Assembly: GCA_021325145.1 (NCBI GenBank)
Contig: JAJPHR010000058.1
Location: 46,710-110,709, forward strand
Direction: 5' to 3'
DNA: 64,000 nt
From: Verrucomicrobiota bacterium
GTDB taxonomy: Bacteria > Verrucomicrobiota > Verrucomicrobiia > Limisphaerales > Pedosphaeraceae
Shown: piece by piece, positions 46,622-55,900 of the stretch
How positions within the stretch are numbered: the stretch's first letter is position 1
Layout of the letters: each line of letters starts with the position of its first letter
Position numbers and translations under genes: made by a program
Notes under the pieces: generated by a model
Seen by the model: the letters and a program-made list of their open reading frames with translations, nothing else
Told to the model about the DNA's origin: nothing
Databases searched by the model: none

Positions 46622-46735
46622 TGAAAAGCTCCAAACACAAAATCCAAGCCAAATCATTCGGCGCCACGGCCCGGTGCTTGGATCTTGGGGCTTTTCTGGA
46701 GCCTGGCGCTTGATGGTTGGTGTTTATTGACCGCT
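46622..46735. repeat. Inverted repeat, AGCTCCAA family, copy 2 (degraded)
   Basis: AAAAGCTCCAAACACAAAATC on the left faces GCTTTTCTGGAGCCTGGCGC and GATGGTTGGTGTTT on the right, matching the ordering in 40820-40956 with mismatches. The right part is read through by the HAD-Nudix gene, whose last roughly 24 residues (after LLEAV) it encodes. Confidence 0.65.
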
Positions 46736-47778
46736 TCCAACAACACTCGCGTCGGCTGATTAATCGGCATTGCCAAAGCCGCTTGCACCGTCACCCAGGC
46801 GAACTCGCGCGCCTCGTCGTTCAAAATCACCTTGGGCGGGCCGGCACACCGGGCGGCGTAATTCAACAGCACAAAATGCGCGTCCCGATAAAATTCCGAA
46901 GAATGAATGCAATCCTGAACCAGAACAAACTCGATGTCGGTCAATTCGAGATTCGTTTCCTCCTTGATCTCCCGCCGCAAGGCGGCAACCGAAGGTTCGC
47001 CCCATTTGATTTTCCCCCCGGGAATGCCCCACAGATTCGACCACTTGTGCGTCCGAACCATCAACGCTTCGCCGGCTTCGTTAAAGATCAGCGCGCCCAC
47101 GGTCACCACGGGCGCGTGCTGCTCCGGCCGATCCCCCGGCGGTTTCATTTCGAGTTGCGTGGTTTCAAGCCGGGTGCGCAACTCGCCGAGGTGTTCCACA
47201 ATCAAATCCGGCTGGCTGGCGCGCAGTTGGTTGAGGCTGTTATAGCCCGTCAGCACGGCGCACGAATGCACCCCGCCATGGCGGGCGGTTTCGATGTCGT
47301 GCTGCATGTCGCCGATGAACAGCGTCTCTTCCGGTTGGAGCTGGTTCTCTTCCAGAATACTGTGGATTTTGGCAGTCTTGTCCACCACGCCGAGGTACGG
47401 GCGATCCAGATACTCGCCGAACCCCGTGATTCCCGCCTGCACTTTGAAGTGATCCGGATGCACCGTGCTCAGCAAAAAAGTGCGAAGGCCCTTTTGCCGG
47501 CAAAATTGGAGGAATTCGCGCGCATGGGGCAGCTCGACCACGGAATCCTGCGCCTCTTTGAAATGGGAGTGGAACCAGACCTCAAGCTGCGGGCGCGTGA
47601 TGTGCGGAACGTGGCGGTCGTAGAATTTGGTGAACGGCAGGCAGAACTCGGCGCGGAATTGTTCCAAGGTCAGTTCGGGCCGCTCCGCCTTCATGAGCAC
47701 GAAATTGGTCGCCTTCCAAACCGCCGGCAGATCGTCCACCAGCGTCCCCGACCAATCGAAAATGATATTGCGAATCAC
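46654..47778 (-). CDS. HAD hydrolase fused to Nudix hydrolase
   Basis: A 374-residue two-domain enzyme. Residues 1-205 are a HAD phosphatase: the nucleophile is Asp8 in FDWSGTLVDD (DXS instead of DXD, as in the phosphonatase-like DWAGT variant), motif II LLSTVHPD, and the acidic motif FIGDMQHDIETARHGG. Residues about 220-350 are a Nudix domain: box GKIKWGEPSVAALRREIKEET (about 255-277; Asn in place of the last Gly). Fusion suggests linked removal of nucleotide-type phosphates, as in salvage or house-cleaning. The C-terminal tail (about 24 residues) is encoded by the intergenic repeat at 46622-46735. GTG 47778 is preferred over TTG 47784. Confidence 0.88.
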   Translation of the reverse strand: MIRNIIFDWSGTLVDDLPAVWKATNFVLMKAERPELTLEQFRAEFCLPFTKFYDRHVPHITRPQLEVWFHSHFKEAQDSVVELPHAREFLQFCRQKGLRTFLLSTVHPDHFKVQAGITGFGEYLDRPYLGVVDKTAKIHSILEENQLQPEETLFIGDMQHDIETARHGGVHSCAVLTGYNSLNQLRASQPDLIVEHLGELRTRLETTQLEMKPPGDRPEQHAPVVTVGALIFNEAGEALMVRTHKWSNLWGIPGGKIKWGEPSVAALRREIKEETNLELTDIEFVLVQDCIHSSEFYRDAHFVLLNYAARCAGPPKVILNDEAREFAWVTVQAALAMPINQPTRVLLEAVNKHQPSSARLQKSPKIQAPGRGAE

Positions 47779-47886
47779 CCGCAAAGTGTAACCGGCTCCG
47801 CGCCTGAAGCAACCCCGTCCTCAACGACCGCACATCGCCTCCCACGGCGCGCTTCCGTTCTTCCGTTCTCCACTCAAACACCCGGC

Positions 47887-47929
47887 TTGACGTAGGAAAC
47901 TATAAATACTATTATAGTTTCCGTGGTAT
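47887..47929 (+). promoter_or_regulatory. tetR promoter with 11+11 inverted repeat operator
   Basis: TTGACG (47887-47892), a 17-base spacer and TATTAT (47910-47915). Over it lies a perfect palindrome at 47895-47922: arms GGAAACTATAA and TTATAGTTTCC with a 6-base spacer. Transcription should start at about 47922, so the leader before ATG 47930 is at most about 8 bases without Shine-Dalgarno. Position and symmetry point to the adjacent TetR as the binder. Confidence 0.8.
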
Positions 47930-48574
47930 ATGGATGATCGTCCAACACATCCTAATGAAAACCGCCGAAAGGCGGCTCCATCGGGGAATTCGGCCCGCCA
48001 GCGAATCATTACCGACGCCCGCCGTCACTTCTTCGCCCACGGGTTCAAGGGCGTTACCACGGATGATCTCGCGACGGCGCTTGGAATGAGCAAGAAGACG
48101 CTTTATGCGCATTTTCCGAGCAAGACCGCGCTGCTGGAAGCAGTCCTGCTCGATAAGTTCCGCGAGGTGAACGCAGATTTGAGCGGCGTTGCGGTCGGGG
48201 CATCGTTGGGTTTTGCGGCGTCCCTGCAACAACTGCTCGCTTGCATGCAGCGGCACATGGAAGAGATTCAGCCGCCATTTATTCGGGACATCCGGCGGGA
48301 GGCGCCCGACATGTTCAAGCTTGTGGAAACCCGGCGCGCGGAAATTATCCAGCGATATTTTGGGAAGCTCCTGAGTGAGGGCCGCAGGACGGGATTGATT
48401 CGCAAAGACGTCCCGGTGAATTTCATCCTCGAGATTCTGCTGGAAGCGGTGCAGGCCATCGTGAACCCGCAGCGAATGGAGGAACTTGGCCTGATGCCGA
48501 AACAAGGACTTTTCATGATTATCAAAATCGTTTTGGAAGGAGCAATCACCGAAAAGGGCAGGCAAAAACTATGA
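47930..48574 (+). CDS. TetR-family transcriptional regulator of the efflux operon
   Basis: A 214-residue TetR repressor. The HTH is at residues 24-70 (RIITDARRHFFAHGFKGVTTDDLATALGMSKKTLYAHFPSKTALLEAVL in parts); the C-terminal helices (about 85-205) form the ligand domain (ACMQRHMEEIQPPFIRDIRREAPDMF, IIQRYFGKLLSEGRRTGLI). The TGA overlaps the ATG of the HlyD gene, making it the first gene of a tetR-hlyD-ATPase-permease operon, comparable in layout to cecR-ybhGFSR of E. coli. It should repress its own operon through the palindrome at 47895-47922. Confidence 0.94.
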   Translation: MDDRPTHPNENRRKAAPSGNSARQRIITDARRHFFAHGFKGVTTDDLATALGMSKKTLYAHFPSKTALLEAVLLDKFREVNADLSGVAVGASLGFAASLQQLLACMQRHMEEIQPPFIRDIRREAPDMFKLVETRRAEIIQRYFGKLLSEGRRTGLIRKDVPVNFILEILLEAVQAIVNPQRMEELGLMPKQGLFMIIKIVLEGAITEKGRQKL

Positions 48575-49704
48575 ACCTTTCTGGCACAACAACGCGGCAG
48601 TCAACCGGCGCGGAGCATAGAGCTCCTGCTCCGCGGGGTCACAACACTTATCATCGAGCGGGGCCGCCTCGAATGCTTTCGGCAGGCGCTCCGCAGTTGA
48701 TTGAAGCAAGCCCCAGTGCAATCAATGGCATTTCCAAATTCCTGTTCGGTCTCGGAGCCGTGGCGCTTTTCTGCCTTTTCACCGGCTGCAGCCACCCGCC
48801 CGCCAATCGGGTGCAGGGTTATATCGAAGGCGAATTCGTTTATGTCGCCTCACCGCTGGCAGGCGCGCTCGAACAATTGAAAGTCCAGCGCGGCGACGAG
48901 GTGAAAGCCGGCGATTTGCTGTTCGCGCTGGAATGCGCTTCGGAGAAGGCGGCACAACAAGAAGCAGCCCGCCGCCTCGCCCAGGGGCAGGCCAGCCTGG
49001 AAGACGCCCGCAAAGGCAAACGCCCTTCGGAAGTGGAATCGCTTGAAGCCCAAATCCAACAGGCTCAGGCCGCGTTGAAGTTTTCCGAAAGCGAACTGGC
49101 GCGCCAGGAAACACTCATGCGTTCCCCGGGCGTCAACACGCAGCAGGATTTGGATCGCGCCCGTTCCTCGCGGGACCAGAATCGCCAGCTTGTGGCACAA
49201 CTCAAGGCCGACTTGGAAACCGCCCGGCTCGGCTCGCGCCCCGATCAAGTGGCCGCCGCGGAAGCGAATGTGCGGGCACTGGAAGCGGCGCTGGCCAGGG
49301 CGGATTGGGATCTTTCACAGAAACAGCAGGCCGCTCCGCAAGCTGGCGTGGTCTTCGACACGCTCTATCGCCAGGGCGAGTGGGTGGGCGCCGGCAAACC
49401 GGTGGTCGCGCTCCTGCCTCCGGCAAACGTGAAGCTTCGGGTGTTTATGCCTCAACCGTGGCTCGGTTCGCTCCACGTCGGCGATCCATTGCGCGTGTTC
49501 GTTGACGGCGCGACCGGACCTGTCATCGGCAAGGTGAGCTTCATCTCGCCTCGCGCCGAATACACGCCACCGGTGGTTTACAGTCAGGACAATCGCAACA
49601 AATTTGTTTTTCTCGTTGAAGCCGTGTTTGAACCTTCCATCGCCGCCCAGTTGCATCCCGGCCAGCCCGTCGATGTGGAACTGGCTCAGTCGTCGAAACC
49701 ATGA
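48571..49704 (+). CDS. HlyD/YbhG-like membrane-fusion lipoprotein
   Basis: A 377-residue periplasmic adaptor. It has a hydrophobic segment with lipobox (FLFGLGAVALFCLFTGC, Cys at about 72), a biotinyl-lipoyl half (QGYIEGEFVYVASPLAGALEQLKVQRGDEVKAGDLLFALE), a long coiled-coil hairpin (about 120-255, EKAAQQEAARRLAQGQASLEDA), and the beta-barrel part (AGVVFDTLYRQGEWVGAGKPVVALLP). Unusually, residues 9-36 come from palindromic repeat DNA (48608-48640); an alternative start is ATG 48673. The ATG at 48571 overlaps the tetR stop (ATGA). It links the ABC exporter to the outer membrane. Confidence 0.92.
   Translation: MNLSGTTTRQSTGAEHRAPAPRGHNTYHRAGPPRMLSAGAPQLIEASPSAINGISKFLFGLGAVALFCLFTGCSHPPANRVQGYIEGEFVYVASPLAGALEQLKVQRGDEVKAGDLLFALECASEKAAQQEAARRLAQGQASLEDARKGKRPSEVESLEAQIQQAQAALKFSESELARQETLMRSPGVNTQQDLDRARSSRDQNRQLVAQLKADLETARLGSRPDQVAAAEANVRALEAALARADWDLSQKQQAAPQAGVVFDTLYRQGEWVGAGKPVVALLPPANVKLRVFMPQPWLGSLHVGDPLRVFVDGATGPVIGKVSFISPRAEYTPPVVYSQDNRNKFVFLVEAVFEPSIAAQLHPGQPVDVELAQSSKP
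48608..48640. repeat. Half copy of the AGAGCTC palindromic repeat inside the hlyD-like gene
   Basis: GCGCGGAGCATAGAGCTCCT and GCTCCGCGG match the left half of the units at 2134 and 19438. It lies inside the first 25 codons of the membrane-fusion gene, so the repeat has either inserted at the 5' end or been kept as part of the coding frame. Confidence 0.65.
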
Positions 49705-50627
49705 ACACCGAACTCGCGATTGATGTGTGCGGAATGACCAAGCGGTTTGGCCAGCTTACCGCGGTTGACCACATTGATTTGCAGGTCCGCGCCGGTGAAA
49801 TTTGCGGTTTTCTCGGCCCGAACGGCAGCGGCAAGACGACGTTCATTCGCATGCTCTGCGGCTTGCTTCGTCCCGACGATGGCAGTGGCACCTGCCTGGG
49901 CAAGGATGTGATTCGCGACAGCGAAGCCATCAAACGCGAAGTCGGCTACATGACGCAACGGTTCAGCTTTTGGGAGGACCTGAGCATCGTGGAGAATCTC
50001 GATTTCATCGCCCGCATGTATGACGTGAAGAACCGGCGCGACGCGGTGCATCAAAGCCTCGAGCGGCTTGGTTTGACGGAGCGGCGGAAACAACTGGCCG
50101 GGCAACTCTCCGGTGGATGGAAGCAGCGTCTGGCGTTGGCGGCATGCTTGATTCACAACCCGAAGCTGCTCCTGTTGGACGAACCGACCGCGGGCGTCGA
50201 TCCCAAGGCGCGCCGCGAATTCTGGGAGGAGATCCACCACCTCGCCGGGGAAGGGCTTACTTTTCTAATTGCGACGCATTACATGGACGAAGCCGAGCGT
50301 TGTCATCGGCTGGCTTTTATTCTGCGAAGCAAACTGCTGGTTCACGGCACGGTGGACGAAGTGATTGAACAGGCCCGCCTGACGACGTGGGAGGTCGCAG
50401 GCCCAAACCTGCTGCAAGTCGCCGAACAAATCCGCGGGCGTGCCGGCGTCGAGCAGGCCACCGCTTTTGGCAATCTGCTGCACGTGAGCGGCACCAACGC
50501 CGCGGAGCTCGAACAGGCCATCGCACCCTTTCGCACCGAGCAACACAAATGGAGCCAGGTTGAGCCGGGACTGGAGGACGTTTTTATTCACATGATGGAA
50601 CGCCCGAAGCAGGAGGTTTCAGCATGA
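49701..50627 (+). CDS. ABC-2 type exporter ATP-binding protein
   Basis: A 308-residue ABC ATPase of the DrrA/CcmA (ABC-2) class. Walker A is GPNGSGKTT (39-47), the Q-loop is in VGYMTQRFSFWEDLSIVENL, signature LSGGWKQRLALAACL, Walker B LLLLDEPTAGVDP and the switch His in IATHYMDEAERC. The C-terminal roughly 75 residues (ARLTTWEVAGPNLLQVAEQI) form the usual regulatory extension. Starts within the hlyD stop (ATGA overlap). It powers the permease encoded next. Confidence 0.96.
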   Translation: MNTELAIDVCGMTKRFGQLTAVDHIDLQVRAGEICGFLGPNGSGKTTFIRMLCGLLRPDDGSGTCLGKDVIRDSEAIKREVGYMTQRFSFWEDLSIVENLDFIARMYDVKNRRDAVHQSLERLGLTERRKQLAGQLSGGWKQRLALAACLIHNPKLLLLDEPTAGVDPKARREFWEEIHHLAGEGLTFLIATHYMDEAERCHRLAFILRSKLLVHGTVDEVIEQARLTTWEVAGPNLLQVAEQIRGRAGVEQATAFGNLLHVSGTNAAELEQAIAPFRTEQHKWSQVEPGLEDVFIHMMERPKQEVSA

Positions 50628-51763
50628 AAGCCCCACGATTCTCGTTCGCGCGGTTTAAAGCGATCATCGTAAAAGAGTTCATCCAAATGCGCCGCGACCG
50701 CCTGACCTTCGGGATGATGGTCGGCATTCCGCTGCTGCAACTGGTTCTCTTCGGCTTCGCGATCAATTCGGATCCCAAGCATTTGCCGACCGCCGTGCTC
50801 GTGGCCGACCATGGCCCGCATGGCCGCACCATCCTGCAAGCCATCCGCAACAGCAGTTACTTCGACTTTGTTTCCCAAGTAACGACCGAAACCCAGGCGC
50901 ACGAAGCGCTGGCGCGCGGCGACGTGCAGTTTGTGGTCAATGTCCCCGAAAATTTCAGCCGCGAACTCCTGCGCGGCGACCGGCCGCCCATTCTCGTTGA
51001 AGCGGACGCCACCGATCCGGCGGCGACCGGCAACGCGCTGGGTTCCCTGGGAACACTGCTGGATGGCGCGCTGCAAAACGATCTCAAGGGTCCGCTCGCA
51101 TTTCTGTCCGGAACCAATGGTCCGGTCGAGCTGCGGGTTCACGCGCATTACAATCCCGAAAACATCACGCAGTACAACATCGTGCCCGGCCTCATGGGCG
51201 TCGTGCTGACCATGACCATGATCCTGATTACCGGCCTGGCCATCACGCGCGAACGCGAACGCGGCACCATGGAAAACCTGCTTTCCATGCCCACGCGCCC
51301 GGCGGAAGTGCTGGTGGGCAAAATCATCCCTTATATCCTGGTGGGCTACATCCAGGTGACGCTGATTTTACTCGCCGCGCATTTCCTTTTCCATGTGCCC
51401 ATGGTCGGAAGCGTGCCGCTGTTGCTGATCGCCGTGTTCGTCTTCATCACCGCCAATCTCGCGGTGGGCATCACGTTCTCCTCGCTGGCGGCCAACCAGC
51501 TTCAAGCGATGCAGATGACTTTCTTTTTCTTTCTGCCTTCCATCCTGTTGTCCGGATTCATGTTCCCCTTCCGCGGCATGCCGCACTGGGCTCAAGCCGT
51601 CGGGGAATGCCTGCCGCTGACGCACTTTCTCCGCATCGTCCGTGGTATTCTGCTCAAAGGCAACGGGCTTCAGGAGATTTATATCCAGCTTGCGGAGATC
51701 GCCGTGTTCGCCGCCATCGCGCTGGCCATTGGCGTGAAACGGTATCACCAGACACTGGACTAG
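50624..51763 (+). CDS. ABC-2 type exporter permease
   Basis: A 379-residue ABC-2 permease with one N-terminal helix (TFGMMVGIPLLQLVLFGFAI), a large external domain (about 50-175) and five further helices. NIVPGLMGVVLTMTMILITGLAITRERERGTMENLLSMPTRPAEVLVGK is the family hallmark, and FLPSILLSGFMFPFRGMPHWAQ-type segment matches. A strong Shine-Dalgarno AGGAGGT lies at 50611-50617. It completes the efflux operon; only one permease gene is present, so a homodimer is likely. The drug or substrate is unknown. Confidence 0.95.
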   Translation: MKAPRFSFARFKAIIVKEFIQMRRDRLTFGMMVGIPLLQLVLFGFAINSDPKHLPTAVLVADHGPHGRTILQAIRNSSYFDFVSQVTTETQAHEALARGDVQFVVNVPENFSRELLRGDRPPILVEADATDPAATGNALGSLGTLLDGALQNDLKGPLAFLSGTNGPVELRVHAHYNPENITQYNIVPGLMGVVLTMTMILITGLAITRERERGTMENLLSMPTRPAEVLVGKIIPYILVGYIQVTLILLAAHFLFHVPMVGSVPLLLIAVFVFITANLAVGITFSSLAANQLQAMQMTFFFFLPSILLSGFMFPFRGMPHWAQAVGECLPLTHFLRIVRGILLKGNGLQEIYIQLAEIAVFAAIALAIGVKRYHQTLD

Positions 51764-51819
51764 TTTGAATATTTCGCGCCACGCCGGTCTTGGACAGGCC
51801 GGCCGCGAAACCGGAGACG

Positions 51820-52200
51820 TCAGGCATGATACTCGTCCCGCTGCAACACCTGGACCCCGCGCCAGCCCCAATAGACTTTGTGATTCTGAATCAACCCGTC
51901 TTCGATGTGCATCACTTCAACAAAATCCATCTGCTCGCCGGTGGGCGCGTTGCGCGGATACTCAAAGACGAGCGTGTGCCCATCGGTGAAATATCCGGGC
52001 CGATAATATTGGCGCAGCTTCGGTTTGCGCTTGGCGAACACCTCAAACAACTCTCGGAGTTCCTCGCGGCCTTCGCAAATGCCGCGTTCGGTGCAAATAG
52101 GAGTTATCCCCAGACGCTCACCCAAGCTCGGGAACGGGGTGAATCCGAAAGCTCTGGTGGCAAACTGCTCATGCCAAAAGAGCCGTTCGCCGCCTTTCGG
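51820..52200 (-). pseudogene. 5'-truncated NTF2/SnoaL-like gene
   Basis: The reading frame on the minus strand encodes FWHEQFATRAFGFTPFPSLG, then ERLGITPICTERGICEGREELRELFEVF and ends VYWGWRGVQVLQRDEYHA, a recognisable SnoaL-type domain with its C-terminus intact. No ATG, GTG or suitable start precedes the conserved part; the only candidate is TTG 52125 within the conserved region. Upstream the frame runs straight into the 3' end of the pseudouridine synthase gene, so the usual N-terminal helix and first strand are missing. It is probably a decayed gene, although translation from TTG 52125 (101 residues) cannot be excluded. Confidence 0.7.
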
Positions 52201-52201
52201 T

Positions 52202-52804
52202 TCAATACCTCTCGGGCTTGGCCAGCGCTAATTCTCTTTCGCATCCGGCCAATTCCTTCCAAGTCCCAGCGGGCAATTGGCCGAGTTCAAGTCTCCCAAT
52301 CCGCACACGAATCAATCGCAAAGTCGGGTTCCCAATGGCCGCAGTCATACGCCGAACTTGTCGATTTTTTCCTTCCACTAATTCGAGTGCGATCCACGCG
52401 GTTGGAATGCTTTTTCGCTCCCGAATCGGGGGCACACGAGGCGGGACATCTGGTTGGGGTTGCAATAAGGATGCGCGGCACGGGAGGGTTTTTCGACCCT
52501 GGGTCAGAACGCCACGTTCCAGTTGGCGCAGACTTTCGGGCGACGGAATGTTCTCGACCTGCACCCAGTAAACCCGCGCATGGCCGCGTTGCGGATGCAG
52601 CAATCGCTCGTTCAGTTCCGCTTCGTCGCTGAGCAGCAGCAAGCCTTCCGAGTCCGCATCCAACCGGCCAATCGGATACACACCCTTGGGAAAACCAAAC
52701 TCCGCGAGCGTCCGATTTGGCGAACCGTCGGATGTAAACTGCGAAAGCACGCGAAACGGTTTGTTGAAGGCGATCAGCACTACTTTACAAGACGCGAAAA
52801 ACAT
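52202..52804 (-). CDS. RsuA/RluE-family pseudouridine synthase
   Basis: A 200-residue pseudouridine synthase without an S4 domain, as in RluE. LIAFNKPFRVLSQFT starts the catalytic fold; the catalytic Asp is in YPIGRLDADSEGLLLLSDE; and VEGKNRQVRRMTAAIGNPTLRLIRVRIG is the family's C-terminal motif. RluE makes pseudouridine 2457 in 23S rRNA; a different rRNA site is possible. ATG 52804 gives a short extension before the first conserved strand. The stop at 52202 abuts the truncated NTF2-like gene. Confidence 0.9.
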   Translation of the reverse strand: MFFASCKVVLIAFNKPFRVLSQFTSDGSPNRTLAEFGFPKGVYPIGRLDADSEGLLLLSDEAELNERLLHPQRGHARVYWVQVENIPSPESLRQLERGVLTQGRKTLPCRASLLQPQPDVPPRVPPIRERKSIPTAWIALELVEGKNRQVRRMTAAIGNPTLRLIRVRIGRLELGQLPAGTWKELAGCERELALAKPERY

Positions 52805-52816
52805 TCCGGATGCAAG

Positions 52817-52905
52817 CGCGGGCGGGCAATCCTCCGCACGTCGTCGACGTGCGCGGAGTGACCGTCCTTCGCTCGGAAGCCATGACCCGGCCAGCGCGTC
52901 CTGCC
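52817..52905. repeat. Dispersed repeat, GGCGGGCAG family, copy 3
   Basis: GGCGGGCAATCCTCCGCACG, then GCGGAGTGACCGTCCTTCGC, TCGGAAGC and CCCGGCCAGCGCG match 63818-63904 almost base for base in the right half; the left half (hairpin GTCGTCGACGTGC) has diverged. It fills most of the gap between the pseudouridine synthase and FG-GAP genes. Confidence 0.75.
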
Positions 52906-52922
52906 AAGGTGCGCACTCTTAC

Positions 52923-55900
52923 TTACTTTGGAACCACCCGGTAAAATCGCGCTTTGACCGATGCGGGAGCCAGCCGTCCGTTTTGGCCATGGTCGCGAAT
53001 GACAACATTAGTTCCAGTCAGGTTCGTAAAAGTATCCACCAATTGCCAGTTGGCGGCGCGGCCCGGACTATCGGCGGACTGGAGCATCCAAATCGAGTTG
53101 ACCGGCGTTTGTATGCCGAGGGTGACACCCGTGGCATCCGAGCGGACCGAAGCAATGCGGACGGGCACATTCGTGACCGCCGCCGGCAGCACTTTCAAAT
53201 CCAAATCGAATGCGACGTCATCCCAGGACGAATAAGTATTGTGGAGAACCACCGCGACGAGATTCGTGCCCGGTTGCAACCAATCAATGAACGGCGCCAG
53301 GTCGTAATAAAGCTTTTGATTGCCCTGAAGGGAGACGGGGTCAATGTCCGTACCCGGGATTTGCCGCCCATTCAGATAGATCTCCAGGGAAGGCCCGCTG
53401 CCGTTGTCCGTGCAAGTGGCCGAAAGCAGAAATTCCTCCAGGTTGGTGTTCACGACGGTGAAATTCCGCCGGAAGTAATAGGCCGGTTGAAACCCCGGGA
53501 TCAATGTGGCGATATTGGTTGGTCCGCTGCCCGCACCGAACTTTGCCGGCGCTTCGAGCCAGAGGGCGTCACTATACCCCGGCGAGTACCAGCCTGACGG
53601 CGGCGGCGTGATGAAGGAATAGCGCCAGCGCGCGCCAAAAGGAACTATTTCCGTCCAACCGGCACCACTTGGATCCGGCAATGGGCGCAAAAACACGTTG
53701 TCGAGGAAGATCGAACCGCTGCCGGGAGCGTTGATGGTGTAGCGATGGCGCAGTTCCAGATTGGGAAACCCCGCGGGCAGTATGAAAGTCCGGTTCGCGT
53801 AAGTCCAGGCGGTGGCATTGGTCCCGAGCACAAAATGCGGCGTGAAATAATTTGGGAAAGGCAGCGCGGGCCGCGCGTTCGTATTCACGGCGGTGAGCGT
53901 TGAAGCCCACTCAAACCAGTGCTCGGATGGTTGCGAAATTCCACCACTCCGCAGGAAACCGCCGAAGCTGTAAAGCGTCCCCGGAGTCACGAACGTGGTG
54001 CTGTCCGGTATCCCGTATTGGTCAAATTGGCTGATCGAACTGTCGTCAGCCTGGTTCGTCGATTGAATTCGGATTTCCATCGCCTGCCGGCCCTGGTAGG
54101 GAACAGTCGCATTCGTGTTCCCAATCATGTTTGTCCAATTGATGTCGCCCGTGAACCACTTGTCCCAATGGCTGTTGTCATTTTCCTCGAACCCGCCATT
54201 TACGATCAGGTTGCTGTTCAAGAGCGACAGGACGGCGAAGGGAGCCGAATGGACCTCATTGCTGGCGTAAACAGCCGCGACCTCGTAAAAGTACTGCCAC
54301 CCGCCCTTGAGCCCAACGTTGGTGTACCCATTCGCATTTCCAGGAAGAGTGATGATGTTTGTGAAAGGCCCGGAGGCCTGTTCCGCGCGGTAAATGCGAT
54401 AAGTCAAAGGGCTTGGGCCTGCCGCGTTCCGCCAACTGAACCTGGCTTGACGATACCCGGAGGTCTTGCTCGCGATCAGAGGCGTGCCCGGCGGAAACAA
54501 GGAAGTTCCGTAATTTCCGTCGTGCCGCGCGTTGCCGCGATGCGTGGACCACGAAACATTCGTTGCATCAGTAGCGCCGAAGTTCTGCACGTAAATCATG
54601 CCCAGGGTTGAACGGTAAACCACGTCGAGCGAGCCATCGTTATTCACATCCGCCAGCGACGGAATTTGTTTGACGCCGCCTGGCACGGCGATGCGCTGCT
54701 TCTCGGTGCCGTCCAGTGCGAAGACATGCAGGTTGCCGGTGGAAGGCGTTGCACCGGGATCATAGGTGCCGATAATAATCTCCTGCTGGCCGTCGCCATC
54801 CACGTCCCCCACGACCGGCGGAGTGGGCAGCAAGGGGTAAAAATTCTTTGGCCAGCCGGGGTGATCCACCAACTCCACGCCATTCCAATAACTGAACGAA
54901 ATTTCGAACGAATGACTGAACGTTAATACGTCAATGTGGTTATCATGGTCCGGATTGACGGGAATCATGCACGCGCTGTTCAGCCAGCCGTGGACATTGG
55001 TGTAATTAACGTTTTGTTTCCATTTGCGCCACAAGATCGCGCCGTCATCATCCAGGATGGTGTCGCCGGGCTGATGGAATCCGTTGAACTGAGTCATCGG
55101 AACCAGCACTTCGGCCAGCCCGTCGCCATCGAGATCGGCCGTATAAACGTCCACGCCTTGCTGGTAAGAGCCGCTCATGAGCTGCTGGTTTTTGCCGAAC
55201 ATGCCGTGCAGCATCCCCCGGCCCCAAAGACCATGCGGCTGTGTTTTGTCAAAACAGGCCACGCTGTCGCTGTCGTTCAAAACATAAACTTCCAGGGGCG
55301 TGTTGGTATCCGCGTGGCCCAGGGCGAGGCCGGATTCGACCAGTTGGTGGATATGATAGACGAATCGTTTGACGCCGTTGGTGGCATTGTGAAACACCAC
55401 GCCGCCCGACCAGTCTTCCCCCATCGTACCCCATGGACCGGAGCCCCAAATCGGGCTGATGAACGGATTAAAATCCTGCCCGCTCCCGGTGGTGTCGGGA
55501 TTGATTTTCCACGCGGTGATTACTTCCTTCACTCCCTTGCCTTCCACGTCCGCCACGATGGGTGGCGAGACCTCGGAATAGAAAACTGCCGTCGGCGGCA
55601 GGTTCGATAACCAGGCGGAGGTCGGGTACCAATAAAACCCGTTCGTCACTGTCTGAAATCCTCCCGTGGGTATGTAGCTGGTTCGATTGACCGGGCTTGA
55701 CCAAAGGATGGTCCCGCTGCCTTTCATCGCAATCACGTTGGTGCCGCAAGTGAAGATGATTTCATTCTGGCCGTCACCATTTAGGTCGTAAAGGGTCGGC
55801 GAAGTGTTGATGACCTCGTTGTTGGGATCAGACCAGGGAAAGCCGGCGAGCCGCGTGCCGTTCCACTTGAAGGCGTCCAGGAACCATTGGCCGCTGGAAT

